From Bacteroidales bacterium UBA1217 (GTDB lineage Bacteria; Bacteroidota; Bacteroidia; Bacteroidales; P3): 64,000 nucleotides of DNA. The DNA is taken from NCBI GenBank assembly GCA_002309335.1, contig DBXH01000007.1, positions 7,218 through 71,217 on the forward strand. Reading direction: 5' to 3'. Below the pieces are notes generated by a model. The model saw only the letters and a list, made by a program, of their open reading frames with translations. It was not told where the DNA came from and did not search any database. Below are positions 8,040 through 17,875 of this stretch, piece by piece. Both the position numbers and the translations under genes were made by a program. Every line of letters begins with the position of its first letter. Position 1 is the first letter of the stretch.

Positions 8040-9401
8040 ATGAAAAAGTTGTTTTTCTTACTCTCGGGAGTAATTCTATTGTGGAGCTGCAGCTCGTCCG
8101 ACAAAGGCGAACTGGTAGGTGTGCAGAATCGTCCTATCTTTGAGGACATCGACCTCAAAGGGATGGTTTTCATAAACCAAGGCAACTTCAGTATGGGTGC
8201 AGGTACCCAGAATGTAACCTATGGTACCCCCCCGCAGCCACGCACGATGCAGGTCGGTTCTTATTTTATGGATGAGACCGAAATCACAAACAACGAATAC
8301 CGTCAGTTTGTCAATTGGGTTATCGATTCCATCGCCCGCCGTTTGCTCGGCGAGGCTGGCATCGACGGTTTCCTTATTGAAGAGGATGAATATGGCGAGC
8401 CCCTTGAGCCGGCCATCCTGAACAAGAAGGAAAAAATCAAATGGACCGAGCAGGAAACCCGCGAGGCTCTGGAAGATCTTTATCTGCCTGAGAAAGACCG
8501 CTTCTATCGTCGCCGCACCATCGATCCCGCCAAGTTGAACTATGAGTACTACTGGATCGATTATGCAGAGGCTTCAAAGAAGGAAAGTGCCACCGCCGTT
8601 AAGGACGAGTACAAAGGCACTATGTTCGCTCCACGCCCGAAGGGTTTGAACAACCGCTCTTCTCTCATAAAACGCGAAGTCGTCAATATCTATCCCGACA
8701 CTCTCTGCTGGGTACACGACTACACATATAGTATGAACGAGGATTTCACACGCCAGTATTTCACCTCCCCGGCTTACGACAATTATCCAGTTGTCGGTAT
8801 CAGCTGGGTGCAGGCAAAGGCTTTCTGCGTTTGGCGTTCCAACTATCTGAATCAATATCTTGAGTCGATCGACTATACTCAGATGAACGACTTCCGTCTG
8901 CCCACCGAGGCTGAATGGGAATTCGCTGCCCGTGGTGGCATCGCCGGCGAAAGCTATCCTTGGGGCGGTCCTTATGTCCGCAACCCGAATGGCTGCTTCC
9001 TCGCCAACTACGAGCCTCTCAAAGGCGCATACGATGACGATGGCGGCGTCAAGACTTTGATGGTCGGTCACTATGCTCCGAACGACTATGGCCTGTATGA
9101 TATGTCGGGCAATGTTTCGGAATGGTGCCTCGACGCATACAACAACAGCACCTACGTTGTCGCCAATGCATTGTCTCCCTACTACAACTACAATGCCAAG
9201 GACAATGATGCTCCCGCTATGAAGCAGAAAGTAATCCGCGGCGGTTCGTGGAAAGACCAGAAATATTTCATTCAGGTCCAGACCCGTTCGTATGAATATC
9301 AGGATACAGCTAAATCGTATATCGGTTTCCGTTGCGTGCAGCCTTATCTTGGCCGTGTCAAGGGCGACAACCTGAAGTCGGCTTCAAATGTTGCAAAATA
9401 A
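8040..9401 (+). CDS. gldK: Type IX secretion ring lipoprotein GldK/PorK
   Basis: 453 residues. A lipobox (LLWSC, Cys at about residue 17) predicts lipoprotein anchoring. The body is a formylglycine-generating-enzyme-like (SUMF1) domain: FMDETEITNNEYRQFVNW, RLPTEAEWEFAARGG, YDMSGNVSEWC, VIRGGSWKD and YIGFRCV. GldK/PorK forms, with GldN/PorN, the periplasmic ring under the outer membrane in the type IX secretion machine. Position between porP and gldL supports this fully. Confidence 0.97.
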   Translation: MKKLFFLLSGVILLWSCSSSDKGELVGVQNRPIFEDIDLKGMVFINQGNFSMGAGTQNVTYGTPPQPRTMQVGSYFMDETEITNNEYRQFVNWVIDSIARRLLGEAGIDGFLIEEDEYGEPLEPAILNKKEKIKWTEQETREALEDLYLPEKDRFYRRRTIDPAKLNYEYYWIDYAEASKKESATAVKDEYKGTMFAPRPKGLNNRSSLIKREVVNIYPDTLCWVHDYTYSMNEDFTRQYFTSPAYDNYPVVGISWVQAKAFCVWRSNYLNQYLESIDYTQMNDFRLPTEAEWEFAARGGIAGESYPWGGPYVRNPNGCFLANYEPLKGAYDDDGGVKTLMVGHYAPNDYGLYDMSGNVSEWCLDAYNNSTYVVANALSPYYNYNAKDNDAPAMKQKVIRGGSWKDQKYFIQVQTRSYEYQDTAKSYIGFRCVQPYLGRVKGDNLKSASNVAK

Positions 9402-9473
9402 TCATAATTGCAATATTTATTAAATGAATAAATACATTAATAAAATAAGTAAACATAATTAAATTTCTAAGCT

Positions 9474-10373
9474 ATGAGTAAAATAGACAACCTTGTTAGG
9501 AGTAAAGGTTACAAAAACTTTATGAGCAAACTGTATGGATGGGGCGCTTCGGCAGTTATTATCGGTGCTCTGTTCAAAATCAACCACTGGCCCGGCGCTG
9601 TTCCTATGCTGATTCTCGGTATGGGTACTGAGTCGCTCATCTTCTTCCTCTCGGCTTTTGAACCACTTCACATTGAATGGGACTGGAGTCTTGTCTATCC
9701 CGAACTGGCTGGTATGAAAGGTGACGATGTGGTCGAACCTGACAGCTTGAAGTCGGAAAGCGGTTCCGTTACTGAAGAACTTGATAAAATGCTCGCTGAA
9801 GCTAAGATTGGCCCCGAACTGGTCGAACGTCTCGGTCAAGGTATGGAGAATCTTGCTAATTCAGCCAACTCGCTCAACAATATGACTACTGCTGTTGCAG
9901 CTACCGACAAGTTTGTCTCTAATATGGATGTTGCAGCCGAGGCTGTCAACGACCTGTCTGAAGCTTACAAACGTACCACAGAATCTATCAATCACGACTT
10001 TGAATTGTCTTCGTCTTATTCGGAGAGCCTCAAAGATGCTACAGCTGCTGTCAGTAGCTTGTCATCTATTTACCAAGAAACAGCTCAGACCCTCCGTACA
10101 GGTGACACTTCTTATGTCGACGAACTCAAAAAGATGGCATCAAGCCTTTCTTCTATCAACGCTATGTACGAACTCCAGATGCAGAACTCCTCTATGCAAC
10201 TTGAAGCAACCAAGGAGGTCCAGGAGCGTATGCAGAGTATGGTTGCCAACTTCGCAGAGTCTGCTGAAGGCGTGTTGAAGTACAAAGAACAGGTGGATGC
10301 ACTCACGAGAAAAGTTGCCGAACTCAACAACGTTTACGGCAATATGCTCGCTGCTATGCAGACACGCATCTAA
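9474..10373 (+). CDS. gldL: Type IX secretion inner-membrane motor protein GldL/PorL
   Basis: 299 residues. Two transmembrane helices near the N terminus (WGASAVIIGALFKI and VPMLILGMGTESLIFFLSAF) contain the membrane-embedded Glu of GTESLIFF that is essential for proton coupling in GldL. The remainder is a long cytoplasmic, coiled-coil-rich tail with many Ser/Ala/Thr heptads. GldL and GldM form the rotary motor powering type IX secretion and gliding. It lies 72 bases after gldK and 76 bases before gldM. Confidence 0.97.
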   Translation: MSKIDNLVRSKGYKNFMSKLYGWGASAVIIGALFKINHWPGAVPMLILGMGTESLIFFLSAFEPLHIEWDWSLVYPELAGMKGDDVVEPDSLKSESGSVTEELDKMLAEAKIGPELVERLGQGMENLANSANSLNNMTTAVAATDKFVSNMDVAAEAVNDLSEAYKRTTESINHDFELSSSYSESLKDATAAVSSLSSIYQETAQTLRTGDTSYVDELKKMASSLSSINAMYELQMQNSSMQLEATKEVQERMQSMVANFAESAEGVLKYKEQVDALTRKVAELNNVYGNMLAAMQTRI

Positions 10374-10449
10374 AATGCAGAGGGACCAAAAACCTATCTG
10401 TTAAATTTTGGTAGTTCAACAAATGGTAGAATTAATAAAAAGATAGAAT

Positions 10450-12117
10450 ATGGGTGCTACAAATTGCCCGGAGACCCCGAGGCAAAAGATGATTGCAATG
10501 ATGTACCTCGTGTACACCGCCCTGCTGGCTCTTAACGTATCCGTCGAGATCTTGAACGGATTCGTTACCGTGGGCGATGCTATGAACGAGTCTAATAAAA
10601 ATATTGAAATACAAATTGCTGAGGCTTACAGTCTCTTTGACCAGGCTTTGGCTGCCGACTCAGTAAAAGCAGTTAAGTATTACGATGCTGCTATGACTAT
10701 CAAAGATTATACGGATTCTCTTAAGAATCTTATTGATGAGGGTCGTTTTGGCTTCCTCTGCTATATGCAGAAAACCGCTGAGGTTGTAAAGCATAACGCT
10801 GACAAGACTACTATTAAACGTAAAATTCCCCTGCAGGATGGCAGCGGCAATTTCCTTTTGGATAGTGCCAGAGTGGCTCTCGATTTAGGTGGTCTTTATA
10901 TTGTCGACAAGAAGGACAATACCGATATGGGTACACACTTCTTCTATGACGAAGGCAAAGGAAAGGCTATCAATATCAAGAATGCCATTATTGCCTATAA
11001 GGAGAAGGTTATGAAGATTTTCCAGGATACCAATATCACCCATGACACAATCGATGTCAACTTCGGTATGGATGTTGAAAGTGAATTCTGGAGCTCTCAC
11101 GCCGGCCGTATGGTCAGTTGGGAGGAATACAACTTTGACGGTGCCATCGCTATTGCCGATATCGTCTGCTTGTCACGTATGAAATCTGAGTTGATGAATG
11201 CCGAATATGACGCAATCAAGAAACTGTTCGGTATGATTGGCAAGGATGACTTCAAATTCGACCAGGTCGCTGCTATTTGCCGTCCGACATCAAGCTATGT
11301 TATCCAGGGAGGCAAGTATGAAATGAAGGTTAACGTTGGTGCTTACGACTCTAAACGTGAGTTCCGTGCCATCATCAACGGCGCTGAATACAAGAGCGGT
11401 CCTGACGGCTCTATCACCTATACCGCTGGTGCTGCCGCTCCTGGTGAACGCAAGGTCCACGGTGTGGTGTATATGGTGAAGGATGGCGAGGAAAAGGAAT
11501 ATCCGTTCGACGAGAGCTATTTCGTCGCTGCTCCTGTGGCTGTGACTGAACTTGTTAAGATGAACGTCGTCTATGCCGGTATCGACAACCCTGTTTCGAT
11601 AGGTGTCCCGGGCGTGGCTTCTAAGGATGTTATTCCTTCAATCACTACTGGTAATGCCACTATCGTAAAGGATGCCGGTGAAGGTAATTATATCATCAAA
11701 CCTACTAAGATTGGTAAGATGACTTTGAATGTCAGCGCTAAGATTGAGGGTCAGACCAAGAATATGGGCTCGAAAGAAATTCGTATCAAACGTATCCCGA
11801 AACCATCGCTGCGTATCGGTAGCTTCAAGAGCGGTGACCAAGTGTCTAAGGCTGAGATTACTGCCAACCCAGTACTCCGTGCTTCGATGGAGGACTTCGA
11901 CTTCCAGATTCCTGCTTTGAAAATCAATACCTTTACATTTAACGTTCAGGGTTCTGGCGCGCTCGACCTCAATGGTACTGGCAACCGTCTGACACCTGAA
12001 ATGATTAGCCGAATCAACAATGCCAAACGTGGTCAAAAAGTATACATTACCGATGTGACCGTGAAGACCCCCGACGGTGCTACACACTCATTGGATTGTA
12101 CATTACGCTTGAAATAA
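10450..12117 (+). CDS. gldM: Type IX secretion motor/shaft protein GldM/PorM
   Basis: 555 residues, close to the family's usual length of about 515-560. A single N-terminal transmembrane segment (MIAMMYLVYTALLALNVS) follows a short cytoplasmic piece beginning MGATNCPETPRQ, which is the conserved GldM start. The long periplasmic part includes the mid-region helices and C-terminal beta domains with PGVASKDVIPS and ending in TLRLK. It spans the periplasm and couples the GldL motor to the GldK/GldN ring. Confidence 0.97.
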   Translation: MGATNCPETPRQKMIAMMYLVYTALLALNVSVEILNGFVTVGDAMNESNKNIEIQIAEAYSLFDQALAADSVKAVKYYDAAMTIKDYTDSLKNLIDEGRFGFLCYMQKTAEVVKHNADKTTIKRKIPLQDGSGNFLLDSARVALDLGGLYIVDKKDNTDMGTHFFYDEGKGKAINIKNAIIAYKEKVMKIFQDTNITHDTIDVNFGMDVESEFWSSHAGRMVSWEEYNFDGAIAIADIVCLSRMKSELMNAEYDAIKKLFGMIGKDDFKFDQVAAICRPTSSYVIQGGKYEMKVNVGAYDSKREFRAIINGAEYKSGPDGSITYTAGAAAPGERKVHGVVYMVKDGEEKEYPFDESYFVAAPVAVTELVKMNVVYAGIDNPVSIGVPGVASKDVIPSITTGNATIVKDAGEGNYIIKPTKIGKMTLNVSAKIEGQTKNMGSKEIRIKRIPKPSLRIGSFKSGDQVSKAEITANPVLRASMEDFDFQIPALKINTFTFNVQGSGALDLNGTGNRLTPEMISRINNAKRGQKVYITDVTVKTPDGATHSLDCTLRLK

Positions 12118-12134
12118 CATAAAAATTACATACA

Positions 12135-13019
12135 ATGAAGAAATTATTGTTTAGCTTAGGACTTATCTTCTTTATGGCAGGCGCTTTCACAGCCAATGCC
12201 CAGAGTATCATTGATGCTGAAGAAGACCATAATTTCAACGACTTCTACAAGAGAGACCAAGTCAAAGGACGTGAGGCTATGCCGTACGCTTTCCTTCGCG
12301 AGTCTGATGTGGTTTGGGAGCACGCTGTGTGGAGAACTATCGATTTCCGTGAGAAATTCAACCAGTTCTTCTATTTCCCGATCGACCCGACTAAGAACAC
12401 TCAAGGTCGCGTCAGCTTGACCACAGCTATTATGGACGCATTGAGAAATGGTGATATTGAGGTTTTCAAAGAAGATGACCTGACAACTCCTTTCACTTAT
12501 GAGGAGATGATGAGCCAGCTCACCCGCAGTTACAACTTCCACATTGCAGAATATGACGAGTGGGGTGATGAAACTGAAGGTCGTGATACTATGATTACCG
12601 AGGAATTTAAGCCCGAAGAGGTTTATTCTGCCCGTATCAAGGAATATTGGTACATCGACAAACAGGATACTCGTCAGAAAGTCCGCATCACAGGTCTGAC
12701 TCTTGTCTACAACTATTGCAAGGATCGTGATGGTGAGCGTGTTTGCGACAATGTGGAGATGTTCTGGGTTCCTATGAATGATATGCGTGTCCGCAATGCT
12801 CTTGTCAAAGTTCTTGCATACGACGAGCATAACTCGCACGCTGAGCGCTCTTACGATGATATCTTCATTGACCGTTATTTCGACAGTTTCTGCTATCGCG
12901 AGACCAATGTTATGAATCGTCCGATATCTGCTTATCTTACTGGCACCGATGCCATCCTTGAGTCGCAGGCTATAGAGGCCGAAATTTTCGACATTGAATC
13001 CGATATGTGGGAATACTAA
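12135..13019 (+). CDS. gldN: Type IX secretion ring protein GldN/PorN
   Basis: 294 residues with a signal peptide (residues 1-22, FTANAQS). The conserved block FLRESDVVWEHAVWRTIDFREKFNQFFYFP is the GldN signature, and the C terminus ends in a characteristic DIESDMWEY. GldN/PorN binds GldK to build the periplasmic ring. It follows gldM by 17 bases. A second copy of this gene lies immediately downstream after a terminator-like hairpin. Confidence 0.97.
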   Translation: MKKLLFSLGLIFFMAGAFTANAQSIIDAEEDHNFNDFYKRDQVKGREAMPYAFLRESDVVWEHAVWRTIDFREKFNQFFYFPIDPTKNTQGRVSLTTAIMDALRNGDIEVFKEDDLTTPFTYEEMMSQLTRSYNFHIAEYDEWGDETEGRDTMITEEFKPEEVYSARIKEYWYIDKQDTRQKVRITGLTLVYNYCKDRDGERVCDNVEMFWVPMNDMRVRNALVKVLAYDEHNSHAERSYDDIFIDRYFDSFCYRETNVMNRPISAYLTGTDAILESQAIEAEIFDIESDMWEY

Positions 13020-13044
13020 TCGTTAATTAGATAATTCAAACATT

Positions 13045-13086
13045 GAGAGTCAAGGGTCTATGCGACTCTTGGCTCTCGTTGTTTTT
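13045..13086 (+). terminator. Hairpin with T tract between the two gldN copies
   Basis: The arms GAGAGTCAAGGGTC (from 13045) and GACTCTTGGCTCTC (to 13077) pair with one G-U and one bulged position, and GTTGTTTTT follows. This looks like an intrinsic terminator or attenuator after gldN. It ends 15 bases before the start of the second gldN copy, so it could reduce expression of that copy. Confidence 0.65.
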
Positions 13087-13100
13087 CCAATCTCTCTTTG

Positions 13101-13958
13101 ATGAAATTCCGTACCTGTCTCATTCTTATGATGTCTATTGCATCAACTCTCGCAGCTCAGACTATAGAGAGCGAAGACAGGCATTTCTATACTCGTCACA
13201 CGGCACAGGAGCGTGAAGCGTATGTGTTCCCGTTTTTGCGTGAAAGCGATGTGGTATGGGAACAATTTGTTTGGCGGACAATTGATTTTAGGGAAAAGTT
13301 TAACCATTTCTTCTATTATCCGGTTGAACGCAAAGGCGTTGAAGGTCGCAAAAACTTCGCTTATGTGATATGGGATGCTGTTGTTTCTGGCGATATTCCT
13401 ATCTATGAGGACGATGAAATGAAAATTCCTCTCGATAATTCTATGTTCGTCGAACAGTTTACCAAAGCTGATACCATAATTCTCGAGATTGTGGATGACG
13501 ACGAGAATTATGAATACAAGACAGTGCTTGTTCCAAAGGAGTTTAATTCTGAAGAGATGCTTCAGATTAGACTGAAAGAATCTTGGTATATAGATAAGCA
13601 GATTACAGAACAGAATGTTCGTGTGCTTGGTTTATGCCTTACAAAGGAATTGTTTAAGGAGCACGATGGCGACCTTGATTATATCGGCACAGCTGAAATG
13701 TTTTGGGTCCCTGTGCAGTCGCCTCAGGTACGCCGTTTAATGGCGCGAAATGAAGCCACGTGGCAACAGAATATTGCAGACCAGCCTTCGTGGGAGTATG
13801 TTTTCATTAACCGGATGTTCAATAGCTACATAACGCGCATATCTAATCGTTTCAATCGGAGCATACTGGATTATCTAACCGGAACTGAAGCAATATGGGA
13901 GTCGGAACGTATTGAGTCCGAACTACTTGATATTAGTCAGGATATGTGGGAATACTAA
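13101..13958 (+). CDS. Second GldN/PorN paralogue
   Basis: 285 residues from the ATG at 13101. After a signal peptide (to about AAQT) it shares the GldN block FLRESDVVWEQFVWRTIDFREKFNHFFYYP, the motif WYIDKQ, and the C-terminal YLTGTEAIWESERIESELLDISQDMWEY pattern with the upstream gldN. The middle is much less similar, so the duplication is not recent. It could be an alternative ring subunit, a specialised secretion component or a backup. Its end overlaps the convergent RluD-like gene by four bases. Confidence 0.92.
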   Translation: MKFRTCLILMMSIASTLAAQTIESEDRHFYTRHTAQEREAYVFPFLRESDVVWEQFVWRTIDFREKFNHFFYYPVERKGVEGRKNFAYVIWDAVVSGDIPIYEDDEMKIPLDNSMFVEQFTKADTIILEIVDDDENYEYKTVLVPKEFNSEEMLQIRLKESWYIDKQITEQNVRVLGLCLTKELFKEHDGDLDYIGTAEMFWVPVQSPQVRRLMARNEATWQQNIADQPSWEYVFINRMFNSYITRISNRFNRSILDYLTGTEAIWESERIESELLDISQDMWEY

Positions 13959-15028
13959 TCTCCGCTTTTTAGAGATACAGCGTACTTACGCCATTTTTCG
14001 ACCACTGATGACATATCTTCTGGCAATGGTGACTCGAAATGCATTTGTTGGTGTGTGGTAGGGTGCTCAAAACCGAGTATGAGTGCGTGCAACGCCTGAC
14101 GGGGTAATAGTTGAAAGCAGTTGGTGATAAATTGTTTGTATTTTGAAAATGTAGTCCCTTTCAAGATCTGGTCACCTCCATACATCGCATCGTTGAACAG
14201 TGGATGTCCTATGTGTTTCAGATGCGCTCTGATTTGATGCGTACGACCAGTCTCAAGCACGCATTCAATAAGTGTCACATATCCAAATCGCTCAATTACT
14301 TTCCAATGTGTTACGGCGTGTTTGCCCACAGCGGGATTGTCATAAACAGCCATTACTCTGCGGTCTTTCTGCGAACGAGCCAGGTTGCCGTCTATCGTTC
14401 CTTCGTCGCTGTCAAAGTCTCCCCAAACTAGTGCATTGTATTTTCTTTCAATGGTATGTTCAAAGAACTGTTTGGCAAGGTGTATTTGCGCATCTTCATT
14501 TTTTGCTATTAGCAGTAGCCCGGAGGTGTCTTTATCAATGCGGTGCACAAGGAATGGTGTAATAGGATTGCCGTCTTTACCCTTTTTGCCGTCATAATAA
14601 TATGCTAAAGCGTTGAGCAGTGTACCGGTAAAGTTACCATATCCCGGGTGTACTACCAGTCCTGCCTGCTTGTCAACAATAAGCACGTCGTCATCCTCAT
14701 ATACAATTGTAAAAGGTATATTTTCAGGCACTATTTCTGTCTCGCGTGGAGGAGTGGGGAGGAGGACGGTTATTGTGTCTAATGGCTTGATTTTATAGTT
14801 CGACTTGGTCGGTTTGCCGTTAACCAAAATACACGACGCTTTGGCTGCGGCCTGCACTTTTGTGCGCGACACACCTTCAATACGCATCTGTAGATATTTG
14901 TCAATACGCATTGTTTCCTGACCTTTGTCAACTACAAATCTATAGTTCTCAAAAAGTTCCTGCTCTTCGTTTTCCGCTGTGCTTTGAATATTATCGTCGT
15001 CGTTGTATTCTGTCATTGTCAATTGCAT
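13955..15028 (-). CDS. RluA/RluD family pseudouridine synthase
   Basis: 357 residues. An S4 RNA-binding domain lies at about residues 36-85 (MRIDKYLQMRIEGVSRTKVQ) and the catalytic domain follows, with HRIDKDTSGLLLIAKN containing the catalytic Asp, and GRTHQIRAHLKHIGHPLFND. Members isomerise uridines in 23S rRNA (RluD) or other RNAs. The first ATG (15028) overlaps the upstream gene's stop; an internal ATG at 15016 would start just after that stop and is equally plausible. Last gene of a four-gene minus-strand run with miaB, the PASTA protein and a type IX cargo protein. Confidence 0.92.
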   Translation of the reverse strand: MQLTMTEYNDDDNIQSTAENEEQELFENYRFVVDKGQETMRIDKYLQMRIEGVSRTKVQAAAKASCILVNGKPTKSNYKIKPLDTITVLLPTPPRETEIVPENIPFTIVYEDDDVLIVDKQAGLVVHPGYGNFTGTLLNALAYYYDGKKGKDGNPITPFLVHRIDKDTSGLLLIAKNEDAQIHLAKQFFEHTIERKYNALVWGDFDSDEGTIDGNLARSQKDRRVMAVYDNPAVGKHAVTHWKVIERFGYVTLIECVLETGRTHQIRAHLKHIGHPLFNDAMYGGDQILKGTTFSKYKQFITNCFQLLPRQALHALILGFEHPTTHQQMHFESPLPEDMSSVVEKWRKYAVSLKSGD

Positions 15029-16929
15029 TTAATCAATTTTTTAAGGCCCTGTCTGCCTTTTGCAGGATTGGAAACCTTAAGCAGGTAAACACCTTTCGCC
15101 AATCCGCTGATATCTATCATTGTCTCGTATGCACCGTGCCAAACCATCCGGCCTTGCATATCATATATCATTATTTCAATTCCGTTTGCAAACTCGGAAT
15201 CAATTTGTATATTCAAATAGTTGTTCGATGGATTGGGATATATATGGAAATCAAATTCCTGTTTTGCTGTCATTGTTTCAACCAGTGCTGACTCTCCAAA
15301 TGCCGGTCGCATCATTATCGACCCTTTCAGTATGCTTTGCATCCAATCGTTTCCGGTTCGGTAGAAAGTATACTGGCGCGAATCAACGCTTCGGTCAAAA
15401 CCAAGATTGATATAGTCGTTCGAAAGCTGCTCAAATCCAATAAAGACACTGCTGTCAACTATTACAGGCGATGTAAGTCGATATCTATGAAAACGGTTCA
15501 TCCCGTCAAATTCGGGCATCATCTTTTCTTCTTCTTTGTATATCAATGTCGATGGCAGCCCGTTATCGCAATCCCATACGCATAGCCTGAATTGTACGTT
15601 TTCGTTTTCACCGTTTCGAGTCCTGTTGAAATACAAATCAACGGCTGTAAGAGTGTCTTGAGTGTTAAGGTCAAACCTATATGCAAGCCATTGTTTTCCA
15701 CCGGTCGAGGTAAGCCCGTATCCATTTTCAGGCACACCGTCGTCGTATGCATAATAATCGCCAAACACCTGCGTGAAAGTCATTGTGTCATTGCTGCTGT
15801 GATAGTCACCACCAACGCCCTCCTTCACCGTATGTACTATCTTGTAGCTTCTTTGTGTGGAGGATTCAGGGAATTGGAAATTAACCGGAGGGTTGCTATG
15901 CACAGCCACCTCTTGATATTTGCCGTCGGGATAGAATGATACAATGTTTTCATATCCACCGTCATACGAGGCTGTCTGTTGTCCATTGGTGTCGTATACT
16001 TGATAAGAGTATGTCGATGCAAGTGTCTGATTGTATCTGTTCACTATCGTAACCTGCAGGTTGTTCTCCATATCACTTGTCCTGTATTGTCGTGCAGGCA
16101 TTGCCTGATATCTTTTCAGCATCGAGGGCGCTTTTTCTACAAAAGCAATATCACGAAACATCGAGTCACCTGTAGTGCGGTTCCAGTTAATATACACATA
16201 ATCAATATTCCAGTGGTCGCAGTTGCCGGCTATTCCACTTTTAGGGTTCGGGTCGAGACTTGCGTAGTTGCGGAAACGGAATCTGAAATACTTGTTCAGA
16301 TAGCGTGTATCGTCTACCTTGATACTCACATATTTCCAAGGCCAGCGAGTCAATGTTCCGGTTGTGTCGGCATTGTGTCCGCTCATAGCCCACACCACAT
16401 TCCATCGGTCTTCATTGTAATCGTAGAAATCAACAAAGAGTGAATCATTTGTCGACGGCGCCTCGCCTACCAGCTCCCATTGATATCCATACCAGCCGCC
16501 AGGGAGATAGTAAAAACTAAGTATTATTGAATCTGCCGGCGTCAGGCGACGTTGGTAATTCTTTGTCAATGAGTCCAGTCTGACAATCTGCGACGCCATT
16601 GTATCGGCCGAAAACAGGTTGGTCGAGGCCTGAGGATAGAGGTTGCCGTTGGCGTCCAGCGCATCAAGTGTCGCCATACCTATTGTCGGTGGCTGTGGGG
16701 CAAAGTCTTTGTTTACAAATGCTTGAGAATTAAGCCACCGCTTCGCATCGGGCAGACCTTCATAGTCGGCAAAGTCGTCGAAAAACGGTAACTCTAGTAT
16801 TGCTGTGTCAGTACTCTTGGCCGCTGTCGGAATATTTGCCGACGACAGCGGTGTCAGCACCTCCTGGGCGTATCCAGACCAGCAGCAACACACAAATAAA
16901 GATAATATGTATAGTACTCTTGCTTTCAA
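15019..16929 (-). CDS. Secreted protein with type IX sorting domain (type A)
   Basis: 636 residues. Residues 1-21 form a signal peptide (WSGYAQ). The last 80 residues match the type A C-terminal sorting domain: FHIYPNPSNNYLNIQ, IMIYDMQGRMVWHG, and ISGLAKGVYLLKV, which direct cargo through the type IX system. The central part has no domain that I recognise; it includes beta-rich, jelly-roll-like stretches (FFDDFADYEGLPDAKRW near the start and QWLAYRFDLNTQDTLTAVDLYF later). It is placed between the PASTA gene (9 bases) and rluD (overlap), which is an unusual location for a cargo gene. Function unknown; probable cell-surface protein. Confidence 0.88.
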   Translation of the reverse strand: MKARVLYILSLFVCCCWSGYAQEVLTPLSSANIPTAAKSTDTAILELPFFDDFADYEGLPDAKRWLNSQAFVNKDFAPQPPTIGMATLDALDANGNLYPQASTNLFSADTMASQIVRLDSLTKNYQRRLTPADSIILSFYYLPGGWYGYQWELVGEAPSTNDSLFVDFYDYNEDRWNVVWAMSGHNADTTGTLTRWPWKYVSIKVDDTRYLNKYFRFRFRNYASLDPNPKSGIAGNCDHWNIDYVYINWNRTTGDSMFRDIAFVEKAPSMLKRYQAMPARQYRTSDMENNLQVTIVNRYNQTLASTYSYQVYDTNGQQTASYDGGYENIVSFYPDGKYQEVAVHSNPPVNFQFPESSTQRSYKIVHTVKEGVGGDYHSSNDTMTFTQVFGDYYAYDDGVPENGYGLTSTGGKQWLAYRFDLNTQDTLTAVDLYFNRTRNGENENVQFRLCVWDCDNGLPSTLIYKEEEKMMPEFDGMNRFHRYRLTSPVIVDSSVFIGFEQLSNDYINLGFDRSVDSRQYTFYRTGNDWMQSILKGSIMMRPAFGESALVETMTAKQEFDFHIYPNPSNNYLNIQIDSEFANGIEIMIYDMQGRMVWHGAYETMIDISGLAKGVYLLKVSNPAKGRQGLKKLIKCN

Positions 16930-16938
16930 AATTCAATA

Positions 16939-17826
16939 TTAAAATTCATCCAAACCAGTCAAACCATAGGGATTGTTTGACGGGGCGCCTTCATCGCCCG
17001 ATTCGTAAAGGGCGCGGATCGAGTCTTCCATTTGGCGTTGCCTCATCCGTTCCAGTTCTTCCATCGCCACAACTGATTTGTCGCAGTACCACAAGTCTAT
17101 TCTTGTGCCGTATGCGGCGTCGTTGCGTCCGCTGTATTCGGGAAGCTGTTTGTAAACGATGGCGTGACTCATATCGGTAATCCCATCATAGTGCTCTGCA
17201 CCAACGTTTAGCGAAGCCGAAAGAATAGTGCTTCGCGCCTTGGTGGGTGACATACCGACCAGATATGGAGTTATGCTCATACCGCTGCCGGAGCCGCGTC
17301 CAACCACCAAGTCCACCATTGCGCCTTTCTCCAGCCGTCGACCTTCGTTGACCGTGCGTCCCTTGTATTTCTGTTCCAAAACTACGTGGTGTGGGTCGTC
17401 GATAAAAATCAGTTTGCCTCCGTGCAGGCCCACATTTTCCAGTTGGGATATAGCGTGGCGTACCGACAGCGAGCGCAGGTCGGGCACAATGGCGTTGTCA
17501 GGCACGTACGATGTTACTGTCAGATAAATCTTGCGGCCGGTCTTAATCAAAGAACCCGAGTCGGGGTCCTGACGCAGTATGTATCCGCCCTTGTGGTTCG
17601 GCTGATAAATAGAGTCGATAATCACATATTGCAACTCCAAACCGTCGTCGGTGGATAACTCATTCACATACTGTCCTACTACGTAAGGTGTCTTATATTC
17701 TTGACCTACACGGCCATAGTGTTTCAATACTATGAAGACAAGCACCAAGATTAACAGCGAGACGCCTATCGCCAACAATGCGTGCAGCGCCCAAGGGTGA
17801 TTCTGAAAAAAGCCTTTCTTGCTCAT
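16939..17826 (-). CDS. PASTA domain membrane protein
   Basis: 295 residues from the ATG of MSKKGFFQNHP at 17826; an upstream ATG at 17853 adds nine residues. One transmembrane segment (LLAIGVSLLILVLVFIVL, residues about 15-35) is followed by three PASTA-type units, visible as repeated PYVVGQ/VPDLRSLSV/PYLVGMS openings with VG and DP-SGSLIKTGRKI patterns. PASTA modules bind peptidoglycan or other cell-wall ligands in kinases and penicillin-binding proteins, but here there is no kinase or transpeptidase domain. An envelope-associated structural or sensing role is likely. Confidence 0.85.
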   Translation of the reverse strand: MSKKGFFQNHPWALHALLAIGVSLLILVLVFIVLKHYGRVGQEYKTPYVVGQYVNELSTDDGLELQYVIIDSIYQPNHKGGYILRQDPDSGSLIKTGRKIYLTVTSYVPDNAIVPDLRSLSVRHAISQLENVGLHGGKLIFIDDPHHVVLEQKYKGRTVNEGRRLEKGAMVDLVVGRGSGSGMSITPYLVGMSPTKARSTILSASLNVGAEHYDGITDMSHAIVYKQLPEYSGRNDAAYGTRIDLWYCDKSVVAMEELERMRQRQMEDSIRALYESGDEGAPSNNPYGLTGLDEF

Positions 17827-17875
17827 AATCTGTTGATATGTTGATGTAACCAATTATACGTAACGCAAATCCCCC

